DNA from: Pseudomonas sp. CFII64
GTDB taxonomy: Bacteria; Pseudomonadota; Gammaproteobacteria; Pseudomonadales; Pseudomonadaceae
Length of the DNA stretch: 64,000 nt
Direction: 5' to 3'
Assembly: GCF_000416235.1 (NCBI RefSeq)
Contig: NZ_ATLO01000053.1
Location: 167,493-231,492 of the forward strand
Both the position numbers and the translations under genes were made by a program. Under the pieces are notes generated by a model. The model ran no database searches and was not told the origin of the DNA. It was given only the letters and a program-made list of their open reading frames with translations. Shown here in pieces: positions 1 through 7,404 of this stretch (positions are counted from its first letter, which is position 1; each line of letters opens with the position of its first letter).

Positions 1-1272
1 CAGACTGTCGGACATCTCATTGAGTGCAACAGAAAGTTGCCCGACTTCATCTTCGGAAGTTTTTTCCAGACGTTTTGAAAATTCGCCCTGGCTGATTTGC
101 AAGGCAAGTGTGGCGGCTTCCTTGATCGGACCGGCAATTTTACCGGCGGCAATCCACAGGGCTATCAAGGCCAACACAGAAACACCCAGTCCGACCAGGA
201 TTTGCAACATGCTGCTGCTGTTACTGCGGGCCTGAAGTTCATTCTCCAGACCAATCGCCTGGCTCATTACCTCGGCTTTGGGCAGCCGAATCAATATCGA
301 CCATGGCTTGCTGGTGCGTCCCAACGCAATAGGCATCAATACTTCAATGTTTTGCGTCGCCTCATTTAAATGTCCATTTCCGGTTCCAGACTTGATATCG
401 GCGAGTGTTTTCTCCCAGGTCTGCGGTATAAGTGTTTTCAAACTTTGGCCGATCAACTCGGCATGCTGGCTGTCTGCAACGACCAGGCCCTGATTGCTCA
501 GAATCGAAACCGAACCCTTGCCGCCATACAAACCGGCTGACATTTCTTCGCTCAGTTTCTGAATGAAATCCAGGTTGTAGTCGGCGCCGACAACGCCGTA
601 AAACTTGTTATTCACCACCACCGGCACTGAAAGAGTGGTCAGCCAGACGTTCTTGCCTTGAACCACATAGGGGATAGGGTCAAGCACGCTCTCTTGAAGG
701 GTGTCGCGAGGGCCGCTGTACCAGCCGCCTTTCAATACTCCATTGGGATGACGATCCTGAGTGTCGTATTCAACCAATGGCTGCACGGCGACACGACCAT
801 CGGCGCTGCGCGTCCAGTACGGGGTGAAGCGCCCTGTCGCCGGGTTGTTGCCATTCTGTCCGTCACGGTTGGAGGCATCCAGACCATCCAGCGCATCGGG
901 CTCCCAGCAGGAATAAGTGCCATTGAACTCAGGGTTGTCCTTGAGCACGCCCAGTAATACGGCATTGATCTGTTCGCGGCCCACCAGCAGTGAGCTATTG
1001 GCTGATTTACTCGTCGCGAAGGTGTTGGCCATGACTCGCGCAGCATCCAGCGCTGTCTGCAGTTTGGCCTGAATAGCCGTGGCGCGTGATTCAGCAAGGT
1101 TTTTTACCTCGCGAATAGTCGCATCCTGAACCAGCTTCGAGACTTCAGTGGAGACGAACGCTTCATTGGCTTTTGAAGAATAGAGTCCATACAAAACAAG
1201 GCTTGTACAGGAAATAAAAAGACAGATACCGGCGGTGGTACAAATGCGGGTCTGCAAGGATTTGAATTTCAT
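1..1272 (-). CDS. Methyl-accepting chemotaxis protein, N-terminal part (cut by window edge)
   Basis: The reading frame is open from the ATG at 1272 to the window edge, about 424 residues. It starts MKFKSLQTRICTTAG, followed by a hydrophobic segment (ICLFISCTSLVLYGLYS) that would be the first membrane anchor. A long periplasmic region follows with the WEPDALDG-type sequence usual in double-Cache (dCache_1) sensor domains. Toward the edge a second membrane segment and a HAMP-like start appear, so the signalling half lies outside. Receptors of this type sense small ligands in the periplasm and control CheA. The ligand cannot be told from the sequence. The gene is transcribed away from the small gene at 1929 and has a TAC-N4-GTA site 113 bp upstream. 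Confidence 0.85.
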   Translation of the reverse strand, partial: MKFKSLQTRICTTAGICLFISCTSLVLYGLYSSKANEAFVSTEVSKLVQDATIREVKNLAESRATAIQAKLQTALDAARVMANTFATSKSANSSLLVGREQINAVLLGVLKDNPEFNGTYSCWEPDALDGLDASNRDGQNGNNPATGRFTPYWTRSADGRVAVQPLVEYDTQDRHPNGVLKGGWYSGPRDTLQESVLDPIPYVVQGKNVWLTTLSVPVVVNNKFYGVVGADYNLDFIQKLSEEMSAGLYGGKGSVSILSNQGLVVADSQHAELIGQSLKTLIPQTWEKTLADIKSGTGNGHLNEATQNIEVLMPIALGRTSKPWSILIRLPKAEVMSQAIGLENELQARSNSSSMLQILVGLGVSVLALIALWIAAGKIAGPIKEAATLALQISQGEFSKRLEKTSEDEVGQLSVALNEMSDSL

Positions 1273-1384
1273 AGGTAGGGTTCCTGTACGGCTTTCAGAA
1301 ACAATTGTCGCCTGCTAATAAGGGCGGCAGGATGTACACCAAGGCATTGCCATAATTCCAATTAGCCATTACCTGTGTATATGC

Positions 1385-1394
1385 TACTTAGGTA
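1385..1394. promoter_or_regulatory. TAC-N4-GTA palindrome
   Basis: The sequence TACTTAGGTA lies 113 bp upstream of the receptor ATG at 1272. It matches the motif found in seven other spacers of this window (see findings). It is a candidate site for a response regulator; binding is inferred only from recurrence. Confidence 0.4.
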
Positions 1395-1797
1395 TCGGAT
1401 ATGTTTATATTTTCTGGCGATAGGCTCAAGAATATCTAATAAGCGGATGTGTTGGCGGGGAGTTGATGCGAATGCATAGCAGTCAGGCGTTTTGAACTGC
1501 ACTGTTGTGCTGTTTGCTGTAAAATTTGGATCCAACTGCTGTTATCGCTAAATACAGCTGTCACTGAGAAGACACTTCGCTAACTATTAGCTGGCTATCT
1601 TATAGGCCGCGGTAATTACAGTTCGTGGGACTACAGGCATTGGGTAGTTGATGATTGTGATTATCCCCTACGCGGAAAACGTGGGAATCCGTATCAAGAT
1701 GCTCAGGATTGCAGTGCAAGTCTTCGTGACGGCTCGTCCATCATCCTCTCAAGCCTGTTCCCGAATATTGATCTGAGTCATAAAGACACGTGTAGAA

Positions 1798-1836
1798 AGG
1801 TCATAAAGACCCTTGTTGACAGGGTCATTATGACCT
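1798..1836. promoter_or_regulatory. 15-bp inverted repeat upstream of the glycine-zipper gene
   Basis: Arms AGGTCATAAAGACCC (1798-1812) and GGGTCATTATGACCT (1822-1836) pair at 14 of 15 positions around a 9-base loop. A further half copy (GTCATAAAGAC) lies about 20 bases upstream. It sits about 90 bp before the start codon at 1929. It could be an operator or an RNA hairpin in the leader. There is no T-run to make it a clear terminator. Confidence 0.5.
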
Positions 1837-1928
1837 ATGAAATCCTATCTATATGAATGTAAAGGAATTTTTCATTGGCACGCTTAATGAAAGGACAAGA
1901 TGCCTTTAACTGATTTATAGGAATCAAC

Positions 1929-2279
1929 ATGAGAAGTGCAATCCTCCTTTGCTTATCCGTATGCGCCTTCGTACCCGCTTTGACGCTGGCAGACCAGGTT
2001 ATTCGGGAAGTGCCCGAAACCACCGCAGGCAAAGGTTACGGCGCGCTGACCGGATTGATGATAGGTGCCGCTGCTGGCCCTATTGGGGCAATTGCTGGCG
2101 TGGGTGCCGGTTTCTGGATGGGAGGCACCGTTCAGGAAGCGTCCGACCTGAGCGGCACTGCCTATGAAATAGAAAACAGCCAGGGCGAGCGCAGCATCGT
2201 GCGCTCCCCCAACGCCCGCTTCACCCCAGGCCAGAAGGTCACTCAGAAAGGCGCACGTCTCGTCGCGCAACCTGATTGA
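1929..2279 (+). CDS. Small envelope protein with glycine-zipper segment
   Basis: This 116-residue protein starts with a clear signal peptide (residues 1-21, cleavage likely after ...PALTLA). Residues 34-70 form a glycine-rich hydrophobic stretch (GYGALTGLMIGAAAGPIGAIAGVGAGFWMGG) typical of glycine-zipper membrane proteins. The C-terminal 45 residues are polar (IENSQGERSIV...). Proteins of this kind sit in the outer membrane or periplasm and are usually of unknown role. A weak AGGAATCAAC element precedes the ATG. The gene stands alone between a receptor and the exopolysaccharide operon, convergent with the latter. Confidence 0.75.
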   Translation: MRSAILLCLSVCAFVPALTLADQVIREVPETTAGKGYGALTGLMIGAAAGPIGAIAGVGAGFWMGGTVQEASDLSGTAYEIENSQGERSIVRSPNARFTPGQKVTQKGARLVAQPD

Positions 2280-2322
2280 TCGGCGGCACCTGATCCAGGG
2301 GGCGTCAGCGACATGGCAGGTC

Positions 2323-3186
2323 TTACTTCGCCAACGCCTTGACCAACGCCGGCGTCACGTAGTGCGGGCCGTCGAACAGATACAGCGGGTAGCCGTCGTA
2401 GGCGGCCAGTTGCGGTTTCAGCTCGGCGGCGGTGGCAGAGCGGAAGCCGCCGCCGTAGTTGGGGCGGAAAGCCTCGACGATGATGCGCACGCGGTCTTTG
2501 CCCAGGCGTTCGCGAAGAGCGTCGGCGTAAGTGCGGGCCACCGGCGCGGTACGGGCATAGACGCCGACGCCATCCTGAAAGAACACGCCGATGTCGTCCG
2601 GCAGCCATTGCTTGAGCCAGTCGGCAGTGGCGGCGGGGCCGATGTTGGCGCCGTCGTAGACGCTGATCCACAACGGACGCGGCAGCTTGGCCAGCAGCGC
2701 GGGCAGTTCCTTGGCGCGGGTCCAGCTGGGGTCGACTTCGGCCGGGAAGTAATAGCCGGTGACGTGCAGCGGCGTCGGCAGTTTAGCGATGCGTTCGGAG
2801 ACGGCGGCCAGTTGTTCGATGTTGTCCCGCGAGCGGTTTTCGCTGAAGTAACCCGCCAACCCGACGATCACATCCTGAGCCCAGGGCTCTTTGGCGATGC
2901 GTGCCCAGTCCGGCAATACCGGCACGTTGGGCAGGCCGGTGCCAGGCACGAACGCCTGATCGTCGACCACGGTCCATTGCACCAGCAACTCCCGAGCGCC
3001 GAGTTTTTGCCAGTCGCCCTTGATGCCGACGGTTTTGTTGTCTGGCTGCCAGACGATGCCGACGATGCCGGGGTCCAGCGGTTTTACAGCCGTGACGTAC
3101 AACATGGCGGTACCTGTTCCAAGCGTCGCTGCAACCAGCAGAACACCTAGGCTGGCACGACTGAGGGTCTTGCCGAGAATCTTCAA
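2323..3186 (-). CDS. Unknown secreted/anchored protein, last gene of the exopolysaccharide operon
   Basis: I choose a TTG start at 3186: the TTGA overlaps the stop codon of the preceding gene, and AAGAAGG lies 7 bases upstream. The in-frame ATG at 3216 would give 10 more residues inside the upstream gene. The 287-residue product has an N-terminal hydrophobic anchor or signal (SLGVLLVAATLGTGTAMLYV). The rest alternates hydrophobic strands and helices, with PLHVTGYYFPAEVD and PRPLWISVYDGANIG, as in TIM-barrel glycosidase-like proteins (possibly DUF4434-like; not certain). As the last gene of the polymer operon it may trim or process the polysaccharide in the periplasm. That role is inferred from position and fold impression only. 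Confidence 0.6.
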   Translation of the reverse strand: MKILGKTLSRASLGVLLVAATLGTGTAMLYVTAVKPLDPGIVGIVWQPDNKTVGIKGDWQKLGARELLVQWTVVDDQAFVPGTGLPNVPVLPDWARIAKEPWAQDVIVGLAGYFSENRSRDNIEQLAAVSERIAKLPTPLHVTGYYFPAEVDPSWTRAKELPALLAKLPRPLWISVYDGANIGPAATADWLKQWLPDDIGVFFQDGVGVYARTAPVARTYADALRERLGKDRVRIIVEAFRPNYGGGFRSATAAELKPQLAAYDGYPLYLFDGPHYVTPALVKALAK

Positions 3187-4163
3187 GGAAGCGCCTTCTT
3201 GATGCGCTGGTGCCACTGGTTAAGCGAAGTCACGCCTTTGGCGTTCCAGTTGGCAGCCGCGTCGGGGCCCAGATGAAACTGGCCCTCATTGAATTGCCAG
3301 ACAATCACTTGCGGCTTGTGCTGGGCAAAGTCCGAGGATTCCAGATATTGCAGCAGCGTCGCCCAAGGCCCGACATCGCCGGGGTTCCAGGTCAGGGTGA
3401 CGGGACGATCCAGCGCGTTGGACAGCTTCTGGGTAAAGCCCAGATACGGCTGCACAAAGCTGTTGCCGATCACCTGGACCGGCGCCGGAGCGTCGTCGAT
3501 CAGCAGGTCTTTTTCGACCTGATGCCGCACGGTGTAGATGTCGCGGCCAATCGCCTTGCGCTTGATGGCGGGCAGGAAGTTGCTGGCCAGATCACCGAAC
3601 GCACGCTTGTCGAACCATTCGCCCAGCACCGCGCCACCGCCGGGTTCGCCTTGCAGGCGATAGCGGCCGGTGATCAGTTTCGCGGTGGCGTCGGCGGTGT
3701 TTTCGGCGCTCCAGGCGGTCCAGTGATAATCAGCGCGGTAAAACGCGGTCTGTTTGCCTTGTTCGGTCTGTTGCAGGATCGGCTTGATGTTCAACGTGGT
3801 CAGCGAGGCTTTGCCCAGCTCGTTTTGCAAACGGTCGTAACGCTGCACCACCGCCGGGCTCAGCGGCTGATCGGCTGGCAGACGCTGGGCGTAAAACGGC
3901 GCTTTCATCGGCACCACCAGCACCACCAGGGCGATTTTCTCGCGGGCAAGTTGCTGCTGAACGTCCTTGATCAGGCCGATGCTGCGCGCAGTGCCGGCGT
4001 TATCGACTTTGTTCAGGCTTTCCCACGCCGGAAACAGCCAGCCGTCCTTGCCGGTGATGACCGCCGAAGCGGCGTGCACGGCGGTGCCGGACAGGCTGAG
4101 TAGCACGCCAGCCAACAGCGCGCAGACGGGCAGGAAACGCTGAGGTTTTACGTGAGTAGTCAT
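3183..4163 (-). CDS. AlgJ/AlgX-like polysaccharide O-acetyltransferase (SGNH fold)
   Basis: This 326-residue periplasmic protein has a signal peptide (to about residue 31). It shows the SGNH pattern of AlgJ, AlgX and WssF: a DxHW motif (Asp145, His147 in YRADYHWT) and a catalytic serine in VIGNSFV (Ser235). These enzymes move acetyl groups onto hydroxyls of a polysaccharide in the periplasm. The start codon overlaps the stop of the algF-like gene (ATGA), so the two are translationally coupled. The usual partner, a membrane MBOAT protein (AlgI/WssH) that brings acetyl across the inner membrane, is not in this operon. Confidence 0.8.
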   Translation of the reverse strand: MTTHVKPQRFLPVCALLAGVLLSLSGTAVHAASAVITGKDGWLFPAWESLNKVDNAGTARSIGLIKDVQQQLAREKIALVVLVVPMKAPFYAQRLPADQPLSPAVVQRYDRLQNELGKASLTTLNIKPILQQTEQGKQTAFYRADYHWTAWSAENTADATAKLITGRYRLQGEPGGGAVLGEWFDKRAFGDLASNFLPAIKRKAIGRDIYTVRHQVEKDLLIDDAPAPVQVIGNSFVQPYLGFTQKLSNALDRPVTLTWNPGDVGPWATLLQYLESSDFAQHKPQVIVWQFNEGQFHLGPDAAANWNAKGVTSLNQWHQRIKKALP

Positions 4164-4825
4164 GGGGCAGTCTGGTCAACGAGGCCAATCAGGCGTGGGG
4201 TCTGGCGCGAGCCGACGAGGAACAGGCTGTAGCGATCACCTGCCTTGAACGGCTCGAGGGTGAGCGGCAGGCTGGCGCTTTGCTCGCAGCTGGCAATCAA
4301 GGTCGCCTGCACCGGGTTGATGGTGCGTTGCGCCTGGCCTTTGAGCGGCAGCTGGCTGAACACGCTGGCGCCATTGGCCAGCTTGATGTCGGCCTTTTCA
4401 CAGCCGGCGCTGAGGTTGTAGATGTTCAGCTCGGCGCGCAGGTCTTTGCCCCGCAACTGCGGATCGATGATGACCCGAGGTGCGGCGGCGAATTCGTTAT
4501 CGAGTACCAGCGTGACCAAGGCGTTTTTCGGCACGCTCAGGCCTTTTAGCGGCCGACCGTTGACCGTGATGTTCAGCGGCTGTCGTGAGTCCACTACCCG
4601 AAACGGGCTTGCGACCAGCGACTGCGCCGACAGGGCAACGGCGGGCTTTTGATCCACGCTCACCTGCACGGCGCTGTCAGATGGATTGACCACCCGCACC
4701 CAGGCCGAACCTTCCGGCAGTTTCGGCGCGTAGAGCTGGGCGATTTCCGACGCGGACTGCGCCGCTGTCGAGGCCAGGCCCAGCCCAAGGCCGACGCCCA
4801 GGAACAGACGAATACGAGGGTGCAT
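4160..4825 (-). CDS. AlgF-like polysaccharide acetylation protein
   Basis: The 221-residue product begins at the ATG at 4825, which has GAGGA five bases upstream; an in-frame TTG at 4837 is less likely. It has a signal peptide (cleavage near ...STAAQSA). The mature start IAQLYAPKLPEGSAWVRVVNPS resembles AlgF, the periplasmic adaptor of alginate acetylation, which also begins with LYxPxPPxGSAFVRVVN. Two beta-sandwich-like halves follow, with two cysteines (CEKAD, SCEQS). It lies between the nfrA-like gene and the AlgJ/X-like gene and overlaps the latter, so it probably takes part in acetylating the polymer made by this operon. Confidence 0.75.
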   Translation of the reverse strand: MHPRIRLFLGVGLGLGLASTAAQSASEIAQLYAPKLPEGSAWVRVVNPSDSAVQVSVDQKPAVALSAQSLVASPFRVVDSRQPLNITVNGRPLKGLSVPKNALVTLVLDNEFAAAPRVIIDPQLRGKDLRAELNIYNLSAGCEKADIKLANGASVFSQLPLKGQAQRTINPVQATLIASCEQSASLPLTLEPFKAGDRYSLFLVGSRQTPRLIGLVDQTAP

Positions 4826-4833
4826 AAAAGTCC

Positions 4834-7404
4834 TCAATAGGAGTAAGTCAGGCGAGCAAACACGCCTTTGGCGCGATCATCGCCAAACACTTTCACTCGG
4901 TATTGCAGCGAGAAATCCACATAGGAGCGCGGCGCGTTGTAGGTGTCTTCGCGGAACCAGTAACGCACGTTGTTACCCACGCCAACGCCACCGGCGCGGC
5001 CGGACGAATAGTCGGTGCTGCCGTCGGATCTGGTTTCGCTGTCCATCTTCGAGTCGTAGTCGAACGCGGCCACCACGTGGGGAAAGGTCACCCAGCGCGA
5101 GCCGGTGCCGCCGATGGCGTAGCTGCGACCGCCTTGCCATTCGCTATTGATGTAATTGCGCGAATCATTGACGTAATGTCCGGCCTCGGCGAACAACTGC
5201 GACGTCCACCAGCTGGGCGTATCGACCCGCAGGTCGGTGCCGATGCTGGAGCCGTAGCCCAGACGCAGCAGCCAGTCGCCATCGACATCAGAGGAACCCA
5301 GCGGGAAGGTGCGCTCAACGGCGGCCATGACGTTCAGCGACGTGAACGGCTTGACCCGTACGCCGAGTGCGCCTTGCAAGGCGTCGAAACCGGTATCGGA
5401 ATCACTGTTCTTGCTCCACAGCGTGTCAGTGACCCGACCGTAAAGCTCGACGAAGCGGGCGTTGCGGTAACCCAGCGGACGCCACGAAAGCTCGGTGCTG
5501 TTTTGCAGGCTGTCGTTGCTGCTACTGCCGCTGCCGCCATTGCCATTATTGGTGCCGGTGCTTGGCGCCGAGCTCAAACCGCTGCTGGAACTGTTGCCGC
5601 GATAGCTGGTGGTGCTGGTCAAACCCCAGGTGCGCGAGACATCCGCCACGGCGCGTCGGGTGTCGAACAGCTGCTGTTCAGGCATGTCCAGCGCGCCAGC
5701 ATTCTTCGCGTCGATCACCCGCTTGAAATAGCCCACCGCGTGCTCGTCGTCATTGACCCGCATGGCGGTGTAGGCCGCATCCTGAGTGGCGGTCGGCGGC
5801 AGTGGCCTGGCGGCATCGGCCTTGCGGAATGACTCATGAGCGGCATCATCGTCGCCGGCCTGAACCGACAGATAAGCGACCTGCAAATCAGTCATGCCAT
5901 CCAGTTCGCCGGCATTGCGTGCTTGCTGCAAGCGTTCTCGGGCGGTGCGGCGCTGACCCAGCGCGGCGTAGAGGCTGGCTTCTTCGTAAGTCGGCAGGCT
6001 GCCCAGCGCCAGGGCTTGGGTGAAGTCTCGACGCGCACCGGCGTCATCTCCGGTTTGCTGACGCAGACGACCGCGCTGGGCCAACAGGCGTGCATCGTCG
6101 CCATTGGCTTGCAGGCCATCGGTGGCTGCGCCGACCGCTTCGGGCAGGCGTTTCTGCTCGGTCAGGGCGCTGACCAACAGGCTGCGATAATTCGGGTTCT
6201 GCGGCGCACGGCTAATGGCCTGGCTCGCCAGCGCCGCCGCTGAAGCGGAGTCCTTGCGGGCCAGTGCAGCGTAAGCCTGCACGGCCATGTCAGTGCCGCC
6301 GTCGCGTTGGTTACCGGGCCAGATATCACAGATCAGACCGAACGCGCTTTCCTGGCAGTTCAGCGCCGGCGCGGGGAAGCGAATCGCGGTTTTCAGGCCG
6401 TTGTTCTTCTGGCGCAAGGCGACCTGCGCAGCGGCGCGACGGCGGGCGACTTCGCCGCCGGTATCAGCAGGCAGTTTTTGCAATTGGTCCAACGCCTGTT
6501 GCGGCTCATTGTTGGCCAGCGCCAGGTCGGCGGCGAAGAAACGAATCTCGCGCACTTCCGAATCCAGCAGGCCGTCGATGGCCAGCGCGCGATTCAGATC
6601 AGCCTGCGCGGCCTGGGTCTTGCCCTGACGATCCAGGGCGTAACTGCGCAGAATCCACGGCGCGGTTTCGCCATCGTCCTGAGCCAGTGCGCCGGTGGCG
6701 GCCAGTTCGGCGGCGCGGTAATCCTTGGCGGCGATCAACGTGCTGATCAGCAGTTGCTGATGAGCGCCGATTTCCGGTGCCCAGGCCACGGCCTTGCGCG
6801 CTTGGTCCACGGCCAGCGGCAGGTTGCCGCCTTCCAGGGCGCGATAACCGGCAATGGCCAGCGGTGCGGCCAACTGACGGCGAATGGCTTCGCGGCGCAT
6901 CAGCAAGGTGTCGTCATCCGGGAATACCCGAAGGGCTTCGGTGGTGGCCTGATCGGCTTCTTGCAGATGCTGTTGGCGCTGCAGTGATTCAATCAGCAGC
7001 AGCCGATAATCCATGCGCTTGGGTGCCTGGGCGATGGCTTTGCGCGCGGACTGGGCGGCCACGCCGAAGTCGTCGCGATCGTAAGCCTTGAACGCCTGCG
7101 CCGCTGCGCCAAAACCCGGCGCCTGACGCGATTGCGGGTAGCGTTTGGGGTGATCGCGCAGTTCCTTGTCGCGTTGCGCCTGCACGATCAACCGGTTCAA
7201 ACGGGTGACATCGGCGCGCTGACGCAAGGCTTCGCGGGCCTTGGCGATGGCCAGATCGTAGTCCTTGCGGTCGTAAGCGCTGTACGCATCGTTGGCGGTC
7301 TGGTAAGCCGGACCGCTCAACGGCAGCGGCAGGATTTCGGCATGAGCCAGCGCAGGCAACAGGCTCAGCCCCGTGGCCATGAGCGTCAGGAAGGGGCGGT
7401 TCAT
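4834..7404 (-). CDS. nfrA: NfrA-like outer-membrane export protein (TPR repeats plus barrel)
   Basis: The 856-residue protein has a signal peptide (MNRPFLTLMATGLSLLPALAHA). It then carries many TPR-like helical repeats up to about residue 590 (for example YRALEGGNLPLAVDQARKAV). The serine/glycine-rich linker around 605-630 leads to a C-terminal beta-rich domain ending in YSY, as expected of an outer-membrane barrel. This layout matches NfrA (phage N4 adsorption protein A) and is like BcsC and PgaA, which export polysaccharides. Escherichia coli NfrA is longer (about 990 residues). Its ATG overlaps the stop of the nfrB-like gene (ATGA), with GGAG upstream. It should form the outer-membrane exit for the polymer. 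Confidence 0.85.
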   Translation of the reverse strand: MNRPFLTLMATGLSLLPALAHAEILPLPLSGPAYQTANDAYSAYDRKDYDLAIAKAREALRQRADVTRLNRLIVQAQRDKELRDHPKRYPQSRQAPGFGAAAQAFKAYDRDDFGVAAQSARKAIAQAPKRMDYRLLLIESLQRQQHLQEADQATTEALRVFPDDDTLLMRREAIRRQLAAPLAIAGYRALEGGNLPLAVDQARKAVAWAPEIGAHQQLLISTLIAAKDYRAAELAATGALAQDDGETAPWILRSYALDRQGKTQAAQADLNRALAIDGLLDSEVREIRFFAADLALANNEPQQALDQLQKLPADTGGEVARRRAAAQVALRQKNNGLKTAIRFPAPALNCQESAFGLICDIWPGNQRDGGTDMAVQAYAALARKDSASAAALASQAISRAPQNPNYRSLLVSALTEQKRLPEAVGAATDGLQANGDDARLLAQRGRLRQQTGDDAGARRDFTQALALGSLPTYEEASLYAALGQRRTARERLQQARNAGELDGMTDLQVAYLSVQAGDDDAAHESFRKADAARPLPPTATQDAAYTAMRVNDDEHAVGYFKRVIDAKNAGALDMPEQQLFDTRRAVADVSRTWGLTSTTSYRGNSSSSGLSSAPSTGTNNGNGGSGSSSNDSLQNSTELSWRPLGYRNARFVELYGRVTDTLWSKNSDSDTGFDALQGALGVRVKPFTSLNVMAAVERTFPLGSSDVDGDWLLRLGYGSSIGTDLRVDTPSWWTSQLFAEAGHYVNDSRNYINSEWQGGRSYAIGGTGSRWVTFPHVVAAFDYDSKMDSETRSDGSTDYSSGRAGGVGVGNNVRYWFREDTYNAPRSYVDFSLQYRVKVFGDDRAKGVFARLTYSY

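Larger units (their letters stand above)
1273..1928. other. Intergenic region between divergent genes
   Basis: This 656-base spacer separates the leftward receptor gene from the rightward small gene at 1929. I see no credible coding region. It is AT-rich compared with its flanks and holds a TAC-N4-GTA palindrome at 1385-1394 and a strong inverted repeat at 1798-1836. Promoters for both genes should lie here. Confidence 0.6.

Noticed and set aside
1835..2032. Minus-strand small frame over the start of the glycine-zipper gene
   Set aside because: It runs against a gene with a clean signal peptide and has no features.
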